Source: an uncultured Cellvibrio sp. (GTDB lineage Bacteria; Pseudomonadota; Gammaproteobacteria; Pseudomonadales; Cellvibrionaceae). From it: a DNA stretch of 5,991 nucleotides. The notes beneath the pieces were generated by a model, which ran no database searches, had not been told where the DNA came from, and saw only the letters and a program-made list of their open reading frames with translations. Shown here one piece after another: positions 1 to 5,991 of the stretch. Numbering within the stretch: position 1 is the stretch's first letter; each line of letters starts with the position of its first letter. Position numbers and translations under genes: made by a program. Location of the stretch: positions 1-5,991 of the forward strand of contig CAMPIG010000304.1 of assembly GCA_946886255.1 (NCBI GenBank). The letters run 5' to 3'.

Positions 1-2
1 AC

Positions 3-968
<966 letters not shown>

Positions 969-979
969 TCGCTTCTCAG

Positions 980-1003
980 GATTGCCTCTCCACAGAGGCA
1001 ATC
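980..1003 (+). terminator. Hairpin at trxB 3' end, weak terminator
   Basis: A perfect 10-bp stem (980-989 with 994-1003) and a CCAC loop begin 11 bases after the trxB stop codon. No run of T follows on either strand (the + strand continues TGTCCTC), so it is not a standard intrinsic terminator. It may protect the trxB mRNA 3' end or mark a Rho-assisted stop. Confidence 0.5.
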
Positions 1004-1073
1004 TGTCCTCACCAGCAAATAACGTGTGCTGTCGCACTCAGTTAGCCACGCCTGCTTTCTATTGCATATTCCT

Positions 1074-1086
1074 TAAGCGCTTGATT
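1074..1086 (-). promoter_or_regulatory. IHF-like binding site
   Basis: The - strand reads AATCAAGCGCTTA, which fits the IHF core consensus WATCAANNNNTTR at every defined position. The AT-rich tract expected on the WATCAA side is present at 1087-1105. IHF is known to bind upstream of csrB in enterobacteria and to assist the response regulator. The site lies about 80 bp upstream of the GacA-type box. The core is short and degenerate, so a chance match is possible. Confidence 0.45.
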
Positions 1087-1100
1087 TTTAAAGCTTTAAA
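1087..1100. repeat. AT-rich perfect palindrome
   Basis: TTTAAAGCTTTAAA is a perfect 14-bp palindrome inside a longer imperfect dyad, with TTGA at 1081-1084 and TCAA at 1102-1105. It forms the AT-rich flank of the IHF-like core and is probably a bendable upstream element rather than a separate operator. Confidence 0.4.
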
Positions 1101-1151
1101 TTCAATGGAATGACGATCACGTCGGATAAGATCCAAATATCCGCGCCACCC

Positions 1152-1169
1152 TGTAGTCAATTTCCTACA
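1152..1169 (+). promoter_or_regulatory. GacA/UvrY/LetA-type box
   Basis: The sequence TGTAGTCAATTTCCTACA has the 18-bp layout of the conserved upstream activating sequence TGTAAG-N6-CTTACA found before rsmY, rsmZ and csrB genes. Nine of the twelve arm positions match, including both outer TGTA/TACA ends, and TGTAG/CTACA is a perfect inverted repeat. It is centred about 70 bp before the likely start of the multi-GGA RNA, a plausible distance for activation by a phosphorylated GacA-family regulator. The assignment rests on sequence match plus context. Confidence 0.65.
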
Positions 1170-1182
1170 AAAAATAGCGATT

Positions 1183-1224
1183 TTCTCGACTATCTGCGAC
1201 ACCTTATTTTCTGGAGAATAGCTT
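1183..1224 (+). promoter_or_regulatory. Candidate promoter of the small RNA
   Basis: No strong sigma-70 promoter is present, as expected for an activator-dependent one. The best pairing is GCGACA (1196-1201) with TAGCTT (1219-1224), 17 bp apart, giving a start near 1230, just before the first GGA motif. An alternative -10 is TATTTT (1205-1210), giving a start near 1217. Either places the GacA-type box 57-70 bp upstream. Confidence 0.3.
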
Positions 1225-1373
1225 TTAACAAGGAAGTACACATTGATGTACCCAGGCCAAGAAAGGTCAAAGGAAGCGCCCCACTCTATGTAAGGAAGTA
1301 CGAAGGAATGTGTGCCGTATAAGGATGTTGTAAACACGGAAGGACAGGCACAAGAGTGGAACAGCAAGGTTGG

Positions 1374-1388
1374 TCAGCAGGACGCTGA
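1374..1388 (+). other. CsrA-site hairpin in the small RNA
   Basis: TCAGC (1374-1378) pairs with GCTGA (1384-1388) around the loop AGGAC. This matches the preferred CsrA/RsmA ligand, a short stem presenting AGGA in its loop, and is the cleanest such element in the RNA. Confidence 0.7.
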
Positions 1389-1390
1389 GT

Positions 1391-1419
1391 TTTAATTACT
1401 AAATTCTTTAGCAATTAAA
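1391..1419 (+). other. A/U-rich hairpin without GGA in the small RNA
   Basis: TTTAATT (1391-1397) pairs with AATTAAA (1413-1419). After one A/C mismatch, CTAAA (1399-1403) pairs with TTTAG (1407-1411) around a TTC loop. The 12 pairs are all A-U except C1399-G1411. It separates the upstream GGA-rich domain from the last three GGA motifs. It may act as a spacer or a ribonuclease entry site; that is inference. Confidence 0.6.
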
Positions 1420-1435
1420 GTAAAACCTGGAGAGG

Positions 1436-1447
1436 AGCTGGAAAGCT
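1436..1447 (+). other. Second CsrA-site hairpin in the small RNA
   Basis: AGCT (1436-1439) pairs with AGCT (1444-1447) and presents GGAA as a tetraloop. It directly follows two further GGA motifs at 1429 and 1434 and lies just before the terminator stem. Confidence 0.55.
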
Positions 1448-1449
1448 AT

Positions 1450-1483
1450 GGGGCTAACCGCAAGGTTGGCCCCACTCTTTTTT
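1450..1483 (+). terminator. Intrinsic terminator of the small RNA
   Basis: A 10-bp stem (1450-1459 with 1464-1473, one G-U pair) is capped by a GCAA tetraloop and followed by ACTC and six T residues (1478-1483). It is oriented for + strand transcripts. On the - strand the stem is followed by ATAGCTTTCC, so it would not serve the convergent tol-pal transcript as an intrinsic terminator. Confidence 0.92.
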
Positions 1484-1523
1484 ACATCAAGAATATCGGC
1501 CAATAAAAATAGACCCGATGCCT

Positions 1524-2276
1524 TTAGAAATTTTCCTGCAAATATTGCTTAGCCAATCGGGCTGAATCACCACTGCCAGCAGCGACATCTTCAAGCAACT
1601 TTCTGCCTTGATCATCTTCCCCTAGCAAGTGGTATACCTTACCCAGCTTGAACTTCGCATCAGGTACTTTGCGATCATTAGGAAACTTCTCAAGCAATTG
1701 AGTAAACCAATTTCGCGAATCAGATAATTCATTCTTCAGCAGGTAGATTTCTCCCAGCCAATAATAGCTATTGCCCGCATAGGCGCCGTTGGGAAAACGG
1801 GAGAGATGGTCTTTAAAGGCCGCAATGGCGGGATCAATCTGACGCTGCTTCAACAGGTTATATGCTGCAGCATAGACCTCGGCTTCACCGAGAGCACTAT
1901 TGGAATTTGGAGTAGAGACACCGCCACCTGCACTTTCAACCGGTGACGGCGACAAAAGAGAAGTATCAACAGGAGCAGGATTGCTACCACCAGACAATGC
2001 ATTCAAGCGTTTATCCAGATCAAGGTAATTATCCATTTGCTGCTGTTTTAAACGAGAAATCTCGTGAGCTTGTTCCTCTACCAAACCTCGTAGCAGAGAA
2101 ACTTCTTCCTTGAGTGATTGGAGTTCAAAATATGCATTCGTTTGAGCGTTAACCGACTCAATCGGTTGAGCCACCCCAGAGAGTGGTCTCTGGGGTGAGG
2201 ATTCAACAACCCGCACTTGCGCCTGGGATGCAGGGACTGCAATAAACAGAACAGCAGCTAACAGGTATTTCGACAT
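1524..2276 (-). CDS. cpoB: Cell division coordinator CpoB (YbgF), TPR protein
   Basis: This periplasmic protein works with Tol-Pal. In E. coli it binds TolA and links outer-membrane constriction to septal peptidoglycan synthesis by PBP1B. The 250-residue product has a signal peptide with probable cleavage after SQA (residue 19), a coiled-coil stretch at about 46-94 (leucine-rich heptads, then Lys-Gln runs) that should drive trimerisation, a Pro/Ser/Gly linker at about 95-130, and TPR repeats from about 132 to the end. Two clear helix pairs contain AAFKDHLSRFPN and WFTQLLEKFPND. The ATG lies 19 bp after the pal stop with only a weak AAGAG about 12 bases upstream, so translation may depend on coupling to pal. 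The signal peptide supports this start. It is the last gene of the cluster, and no clear - strand terminator follows. Confidence 0.93.
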   Translation of the reverse strand: MSKYLLAAVLFIAVPASQAQVRVVESSPQRPLSGVAQPIESVNAQTNAYFELQSLKEEVSLLRGLVEEQAHEISRLKQQQMDNYLDLDKRLNALSGGSNPAPVDTSLLSPSPVESAGGGVSTPNSNSALGEAEVYAAAYNLLKQRQIDPAIAAFKDHLSRFPNGAYAGNSYYWLGEIYLLKNELSDSRNWFTQLLEKFPNDRKVPDAKFKLGKVYHLLGEDDQGRKLLEDVAAGSGDSARLAKQYLQENF

Positions 2277-2295
2277 ACGAGTTGTTGACTCTTGA

Positions 2296-2772
2296 TTAAT
2301 ACTTCAGTTCTACACGACGGTTTTGAGCGTAAGAAGATTCGTCGCTGCCAGTAGCAATCGGACGCTCTTCACCGTAGCTCACAACTTCCAAAGAAGAAGC
2401 GCTTACACCTTGCAGTACCAGGAAATCGCGTACAGCGTTTGCACGACGCTCACCCAGAGCAATGTTGTATTCGCGAGAACCGCGCTCGTCAGCGTGACCT
2501 TCCAGACGGGTAGCAGCACCAAAAGACTTCAAACGGTCTGCATGAGCCAACAACAACGCACGAGTCTCAGGTTTCAGGGTAGCTTGGTCGAAGTCGAAGT
2601 AAACGATGGTTTCAAGCGGTGCTTGCTCTTCAACAGGATCGTTAACAGTTTCTTCCACTACAGGAGCGGTAGTGGTGGTTTCGTCATCCTGAGTGTTGCT
2701 GCTGGAGCAACCAACCAGGAAAGACATAATAACGGCGAAGGTTAAACCTTGTTTTAATGATTTAGTGATCAT
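2296..2772 (-). CDS. pal: Peptidoglycan-associated lipoprotein Pal
   Basis: Pal is an outer-membrane lipoprotein that grips peptidoglycan and binds TolB; its Tol-driven accumulation at the septum pulls the outer membrane inward during division. The 158-residue precursor has a lipobox LVGC with lipidated C22, then serine at +2, consistent with outer-membrane sorting. An acidic Thr/Pro/Glu-rich tether covers about 26-52. The OmpA-like domain runs from about 54 to the end, with YFDFD at 58-62 and [20 protein letters not shown] at 92-111. D95 and R110 of that motif are the expected ligands for the diaminopimelate carboxylate. It is slightly shorter than E. coli Pal (173), mainly in the tether. 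GGAG at 2783-2786, ten bases before the ATG, is the ribosome site. The 48-bp gap after tolB, and the terminator-like hairpin at the end of tolB, suggest separate or boosted expression. Confidence 0.97.
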   Translation of the reverse strand: MITKSLKQGLTFAVIMSFLVGCSSSNTQDDETTTTAPVVEETVNDPVEEQAPLETIVYFDFDQATLKPETRALLLAHADRLKSFGAATRLEGHADERGSREYNIALGERRANAVRDFLVLQGVSASSLEVVSYGEERPIATGSDESSYAQNRRVELKY

Positions 2773-2820
2773 GTGTGTGTAACTCCAATCAAGTGGTGAA
2801 CTAGCAGTACTGAGGTTTAT

Positions 2821-4101
2821 TTAAAAAAATGGTGACCATGCGGGCTCCCGCACATCACCTTGTTTTGATGGTAGACGAACTCTGGTTCTGGCATCCAAGG
2901 AAACCGCTGCCAGTATACCCTTACCACCAAAGCGAGTCGCATACATCAGCATAGCGCCATTGGGAGCTATAGTAGGCGACTCGTCTAAATCTGTCTCTGT
3001 CAAAATGCGTAAATTTCCAGTCTTAAGGTCTTGTGCAGCGAGGTGATATGTACCACCGCGTTGATGAACCATAACCAAGCTTTTACCATCAGGAGAGACG
3101 CGACCACGAGTGTTTTGCTCGCCGTCAAAGGTTACACGCTCCACCTGCAAAGTTGCAACATTTACTTGGTATATTTGTGGCTTTCCTCCGCGATTGGAGG
3201 TGAAAATAATGCCAGTACCATCTGCAGTCCATGCAGGTTCAGTATCAATTCCAAAATGATTTGTCATGCGCGACAGTTGTCGAGTAATAATATTCAACGT
3301 ATAAATTTCCGGATTGCCGTCCTTAGATAAAACTAATGCCAGACGCTGACCATCCGGTGCCCATGCAGGCGCACCATTTAATCCTTTAAAATTTGTCAGT
3401 TGCTCTCTTCTGCCTGTCGCAATTTCCTGAACATAAACTGCCGGACGATCCGACTCAAAAGAAACATATGCAACCCGACGCCCATCCGGAGACCACATCG
3501 GTGACATAATCGGTTCACCAGACTCAAGCAATAACCGCGAACGAGCCCCATCCACATCCGACAACATCAATCGATATTTATCGCTTATGCCTTTCCGCTG
3601 AAAAGCTTCTATATAAATCAGCTTGGTGGAAAATATGCCACGAATACCAGTAATAGTTTCATAAACCTTGTCACTGATGTGGTGAGCCAGGTCACGCAAT
3701 TGAGCTTCCGTCCCATCAACTGACAATTTTGGTAATACTTTGCGCTGACCCAGGACATCAAACAGTTGATAGCTGGCGTAATAACGCCCTGCACGCTGCT
3801 CTACAGAGCCTATTAATAAATATTCTGCCTTGAGCACATTCCAATCGCGATAATGCACTTCAGCTTCGTTACGTGGGAAAGACAACATATCAGTTCGCGG
3901 AATTGCGGCAAACTGACCGGTGAATTCCAGATCATTACTGACAATTTCACTGATGTCTTCCGATAACGCCAAGCCTTGAGTGGCCATGGGGACTACCGCA
4001 ATGCGAGTCGGATTGTCCGCCCCGCGAGAAATTTGTATTGTTAACTGGGCTTGTGCCATGCCTGAAATCAAAAGCACAAAAAACAGCAAATAACGTTTCA
4101 C
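2821..4101 (-). CDS. tolB: Tol-Pal system beta-propeller protein TolB
   Basis: TolB is a periplasmic protein that binds Pal through its propeller and the TolA C-terminal domain through its N-terminal segment, and is thought to release Pal from peptidoglycan for recycling. The 426-residue precursor (E. coli 430) has a signal peptide cleaved after AQA (residue 18), an alpha/beta domain to about 160, and a six-bladed propeller marked by repeated W-[ST]-x-DG or PDG motifs: W203-SPDG, W247-APDG, W291-TADG, a later RVSPDG and the final PAWSPFF with W422. The start is GTG at 4099-4101, overlapping the tolA TGA by four bases (GTGA). AGAGGA at 4111-4116, nine bases upstream, supports it, and no better in-frame ATG precedes the signal peptide. 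Translation is probably coupled to tolA. The last codons also form a terminator-like hairpin, listed separately. Confidence 0.97.
   Translation of the reverse strand: MKRYLLFFVLLISGMAQAQLTIQISRGADNPTRIAVVPMATQGLALSEDISEIVSNDLEFTGQFAAIPRTDMLSFPRNEAEVHYRDWNVLKAEYLLIGSVEQRAGRYYASYQLFDVLGQRKVLPKLSVDGTEAQLRDLAHHISDKVYETITGIRGIFSTKLIYIEAFQRKGISDKYRLMLSDVDGARSRLLLESGEPIMSPMWSPDGRRVAYVSFESDRPAVYVQEIATGRREQLTNFKGLNGAPAWAPDGQRLALVLSKDGNPEIYTLNIITRQLSRMTNHFGIDTEPAWTADGTGIIFTSNRGGKPQIYQVNVATLQVERVTFDGEQNTRGRVSPDGKSLVMVHQRGGTYHLAAQDLKTGNLRILTETDLDESPTIAPNGAMLMYATRFGGKGILAAVSLDARTRVRLPSKQGDVREPAWSPFF
2823..2859 (-). terminator. Terminator-like hairpin within the 3' end of tolB
   Basis: Read on the - strand, GGTGA (2859-2855) pairs with TCACC (2835-2831), and after a small internal loop TGCGG (2852-2848) pairs with CCGCA (2843-2839) around GAGC. 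One A and seven T residues (2829-2823) follow immediately. The element lies entirely in the final tolB codons ([12 protein letters not shown] plus the stop), upstream of pal. It has all features of an intrinsic terminator, so it should attenuate transcription into pal-cpoB unless ribosomes translating tolB to its end keep the hairpin open. Confidence 0.65.
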
Positions 4102-4922
4102 TGACGTAAATCCTCTGGCTGGAATAATAATCGGAATACTCGAAAGTTACGCTCAAATAAATCTGACGGCATACCCATAATCTCGGTAAAGCGATCAACC
4201 CGCTTTACTGCCTGCTCGGCCGAGCGATCAAATGCGACATCACCGCTACTTTTAATTACCCGCACATTCACTACCTGACCGGTCGGAACCATATTGATTT
4301 CCAGAATCGCCTGCATGCCGTTTCTGGCGGAGGGCGGACGACTCCAATTTTGAATAATCCGCTCCTGTATTAGCGCCTCGTAGCTCTGGACATTAGCATC
4401 ATCACTACGTTCACTGAGAAACTGCTCTTCCTTTTGTAACGCTGCCTCAAGTCGCTCCATTGCTTCACGCTGTTGCTGTTCACGCTTTTTACGTTCAGCT
4501 TCTGCCTGACGCTTTTTTTCTTCCTCTTCCTTTTTGCGCTGTTGTTCAGCTTTGGTTTTCGCTTCCGCCTGTTTAGCCTGCTCAGTCTTTATTTTTTGCA
4601 GACGCGCTTCTTCTGCCTTGGCTTTTGCTTCCTGATCTTTTTTCTGTTGGATTTTTTTTGCTTCGGCTTGTTGGCGCTCTTGCTCGTCCTGACGTTTACG
4701 CTCCTGCTTTCGTTGTGCCTCCAGCACTTGAGGTTTTGGCTGTTGGGGCGCAGCAATAGCTTTAGGGGTCATATCAACCAGCGTCGCCTTTACATAATGT
4801 GGCTTGTATACCGTTTCTTCCGGTTTGCTTTGCATCCAATTGCCAGCAATAAAAATCAATAATGCCGTGTGCAAAGTTACACTGAGCAATACCGGTACGG
4901 TAAAAAATCTGTCCAGCTTCAT
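4098..4922 (-). CDS. tolA: Tol-Pal energy-transducing protein TolA
   Basis: TolA is an inner-membrane protein that carries proton-motive-force energy from TolQR across the periplasm to TolB/Pal. The 274-residue product has a short cytoplasmic N-terminus and one membrane segment at about 9-30, with the S14-x3-H18 pattern (SVTLH) equivalent to the SHLS motif that contacts TolQR. A long Lys/Glu/Gln/Ala-rich helical domain covers about 66-172. The C-terminal globular domain at about 176-274 contains [16 protein letters not shown], typical of TolA domain III. The helical domain, about 105 residues, is well under half that of E. coli TolA (421 in total), and no cysteine occurs anywhere. The ATG follows the tolR stop by six bases with AGG at 4928-4930. 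The 3' end overlaps tolB by four bases. Confidence 0.95.
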   Translation of the reverse strand: MKLDRFFTVPVLLSVTLHTALLIFIAGNWMQSKPEETVYKPHYVKATLVDMTPKAIAAPQQPKPQVLEAQRKQERKRQDEQERQQAEAKKIQQKKDQEAKAKAEEARLQKIKTEQAKQAEAKTKAEQQRKKEEEEKKRQAEAERKKREQQQREAMERLEAALQKEEQFLSERSDDANVQSYEALIQERIIQNWSRPPSARNGMQAILEINMVPTGQVVNVRVIKSSGDVAFDRSAEQAVKRVDRFTEIMGMPSDLFERNFRVFRLLFQPEDLRQ

Positions 4923-4928
4923 AGATAC

Positions 4929-5357
4929 CTAACGAGGAGGCTCAGTAACCAAGCCGACGGAGGGAGCCCCGGCACTTTGCAATTCGCTCATCAGCGAGAC
5001 AACCACACCGTAGTCCACGCTGTGATCGCCTTGCACCAGAACAAGAGTCTTGGGGCTCTGGCGCAGCACCTTGCTCACCATGTCTTTGATTTCTGCCAAA
5101 GGACGAGCCTGCTCCGCATCGCCGCCCAGTGTAATGTAGTAGCTTCCGTCCTTTTTGACAGAAACCGTAATCGGTTCTTCATCTTTGTTATCGATTGGCT
5201 CTGATGCAGCCTGTGGCAGCTCTACTTTCACCCCCTGGGTAAGCATCGGTGCAGCGACCATAAACACAATCAACAGCACCAACATCACATCGATATACGG
5301 CACCACGTTGATTTCAGCCATCGGCTTCTTTTTTACTTTTGGACCAAATCCGGACAT
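4929..5357 (-). CDS. tolR: Tol-Pal motor subunit TolR
   Basis: TolR belongs to the ExbD/TolR family and, with TolQ, forms the proton channel that energises TolA. The 142-residue product has the E. coli length. The cytoplasmic lead is basic (KVKKKP at 7-12). A membrane helix at about 18-38 carries the proton-relay aspartate D23 in NVVPYIDVMLVLLIVFMV. A periplasmic domain follows, with VKVELPQA and a C-terminal region resembling the dimerising domain that contacts peptidoglycan. The ATG is preceded by AGGG at 5367-5370, nine bases upstream. It lies 29 bp after tolQ and six bases before tolA, consistent with one transcript. Nothing essential appears missing. Confidence 0.97.
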   Translation of the reverse strand: MSGFGPKVKKKPMAEINVVPYIDVMLVLLIVFMVAAPMLTQGVKVELPQAASEPIDNKDEEPITVSVKKDGSYYITLGGDAEQARPLAEIKDMVSKVLRQSPKTLVLVQGDHSVDYGVVVSLMSELQSAGAPSVGLVTEPPR

Positions 5358-5386
5358 ATCGTTTAACCCTGAAAATTAAATTTAAC

Positions 5387-5991
5387 TCAGGAGGAAACCT
5401 GCTTGCTGTGCACCTGGCGATGCAGGATAGCGGAAAACTCTTCTGCGAAAGTCTGGTAATTTCCCATCAAGGTTTCGGCACGCGTCGAGTAGCGGTTGTA
5501 AGCCAATACCGCCGGAATTGCTGCAAAAAGGCCCATCGCTGTAGCTACCAGTGCTTCGGAGATACCGGGGGCGACCGTGGCTAATGTTGTCTGGTGCACA
5601 TTCGCCAGGCCGCGAAATGAATTCATGATTCCCCACACAGTACCGAACAAACCGATGTAAGGACTGACAGAGGCAACACTGGCCAGAAATGGCAAACTGG
5701 CTTCCAGTTTTTCTTCCTCACGCGCCAGGGCTACACGCATAGCCCGCTGCGCGCCCTCCATCACTGCATCCGGGTCAGCGCCGGTCTGTTGGCGCAAACG
5801 GGTAAATTCTTTGAACCCGGCCCGGAAAATATTCTCCACGCCGTCGGTATCATTGCGGCCATTGCCTTGGCGAAACAACTGATTGAGGTCGATACCGGAC
5901 CAAAACTGTTTTTCAAATGCGAGGAAAGCGTTGTGAGCTTTGCGCTGGTACATGCCGCGCTGAAAAATCATCACCCAGGAAACCATGGAAG
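5387..5991 (-). CDS. tolQ: Tol-Pal motor subunit TolQ, 5' end beyond the window
   Basis: TolQ belongs to the ExbB/MotA family, forms the pentameric ring around TolR, and interacts with the TolA membrane helix. The reading frame stays open through the right edge. An internal methionine codon ends at 5986, but the protein must extend further: compared with E. coli TolQ (230 residues), about 28-29 N-terminal residues, including most of the first membrane helix, are cut off. The visible part has the end of helix 1 (SWVMIFQRG), a cytoplasmic region with FWSGIDL and GFKEF, and helices 2 and 3 (SVSPYIGLFGTVWGIM and EALVATAMGLFAAIPAVLAYNR). The two channel-lining threonines, T145 and T178 in E. coli, are present in GLFGTVW and ALVATAM. 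The TGA stop is 29 bp before tolR. The operon promoter is outside the window. Confidence 0.95.
   Translation of the reverse strand, partial: SMVSWVMIFQRGMYQRKAHNAFLAFEKQFWSGIDLNQLFRQGNGRNDTDGVENIFRAGFKEFTRLRQQTGADPDAVMEGAQRAMRVALAREEEKLEASLPFLASVASVSPYIGLFGTVWGIMNSFRGLANVHQTTLATVAPGISEALVATAMGLFAAIPAVLAYNRYSTRAETLMGNYQTFAEEFSAILHRQVHSKQVSS

Larger units (their letters stand above)
969..1228 (+). promoter_or_regulatory. Intergenic control region upstream of the small RNA
   Basis: This stretch lies between trxB and the small RNA and shows no believable protein gene. It holds the trxB 3' hairpin, an AT-rich segment with an IHF-like core, a GacA-type dyad and weak promoter elements, each listed separately. 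Bases 1004-1073 show nothing I can identify. The order of IHF-like site, then response-regulator box, then promoter, then multi-GGA RNA resembles known csrB/rsmZ control regions. The reading as one control unit is inference. Confidence 0.5.
1229..1483 (+). ncRNA. CsrB/RsmZ-type CsrA-sequestering small RNA
   Basis: This non-coding RNA is predicted to bind and titrate CsrA/RsmA, a translational regulator that recognises A(N)GGA in hairpin loops. Twelve GGA motifs start at 1232, 1272, 1294, 1305, 1323, 1338, 1342, 1358, 1380, 1429, 1434 and 1440, about three times chance for this length, and eight are AGGA. Several sit in loops: AGGAC on a 5-bp stem at 1374-1388 and GGAA on a 4-bp stem at 1436-1447. 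A central domain is closed by CCACTCT (1281-1287) with AGAGTGG (1353-1359), stacked on TGTGCC (1311-1316) with GGCACA (1347-1352). An intrinsic terminator ends it at 1483, and a GacA-type box lies upstream. The 5' end is uncertain by about 15 bases. The length lies between RsmY/Z and E. coli CsrB, so I do not assign a specific family name. Confidence 0.8.

Noticed and set aside
1110..1322. A 70-codon + strand reading frame starting with ATG in the intergenic region
   Set aside because: It has no ribosome site, no recognisable domain, and runs across the GacA-type box, the promoter and the first part of the GGA-rich RNA. The non-coding reading explains the sequence better.
1059..1367. A 102-codon - strand reading frame over the small-RNA region
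   Set aside because: It is antisense to the RNA and its control region, its composition is not protein-like, and no ribosome site supports it.
1450..1483. Bidirectional use of the small-RNA terminator by cpoB transcripts
   Set aside because: On the - strand the stem is preceded, not followed, by the T/A tract, so only the + orientation fits an intrinsic terminator.
2773..2820. A promoter for pal in the tolB-pal gap
   Set aside because: AT-rich hexamers such as AATAAA occur, but no -35/-10 pair with proper spacing can be supported. A promoter may exist here or inside tolB but is not visible.
4473..4862. A + strand frame opposite tolA encoding a very Phe/Leu-rich, membrane-like protein
   Set aside because: It is the complement of the Lys/Glu/Gln-rich tolA helical domain, whose A-rich codons read as Phe and Leu on the other strand. 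tolA is unmistakable.

Overview
The window comes from a gammaproteobacterium of intermediate GC content. The evidence is a TrxB close to the enterobacterial type, a complete gammaproteobacterial tolQ-tolR-tolA-tolB-pal-cpoB order, and a GacA/CsrA-type small RNA locus. A free-living member of the Cellvibrionales/Pseudomonadales neighbourhood is plausible, but this is a guess from protein resemblance and not something the sequence proves.

Layout: trxB (thioredoxin reductase) lies on the + strand at 21-968 and ends in a strong hairpin without a good U tract. The 555 bases from 969 to 1523 hold no convincing protein gene. From left to right they contain an IHF-like site beside an AT-rich palindrome (1074-1105), a dyad matching the GacA/UvrY/LetA box (1152-1169), a weak promoter, and a roughly 255-nt non-coding RNA (about 1229-1483). 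The RNA has twelve GGA motifs, several in hairpin loops, and ends in a textbook intrinsic terminator. I read it as a CsrB/RsmZ-type RNA that sequesters the translational regulator CsrA/RsmA. About 1004-1073 shows nothing I can assign.

From 1524 to the right edge, all genes are on the - strand and form the Tol-Pal envelope cluster, listed here in transcription order: tolQ (5' end cut off by the window edge), tolR, tolA, tolB, pal, cpoB. TolQ-TolR form the proton-driven inner-membrane motor, TolA spans the periplasm, TolB is the periplasmic shuttle, Pal is the peptidoglycan-binding outer-membrane lipoprotein, and CpoB links the system to cell-wall synthesis at the septum. tolA and tolB overlap by four bases, and tolB starts with GTG. 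The last codons of tolB also encode a strong terminator-like hairpin followed by seven U residues, which suggests that pal-cpoB is a separate or attenuated transcription unit.

The two most interesting points are the small-RNA locus with its apparent control region, and the terminator embedded in the 3' end of tolB. The cpoB 3' end faces the small-RNA terminator across only 40 bases with no clear terminator on the - strand, so tol-pal read-through could produce antisense RNA to the regulator.
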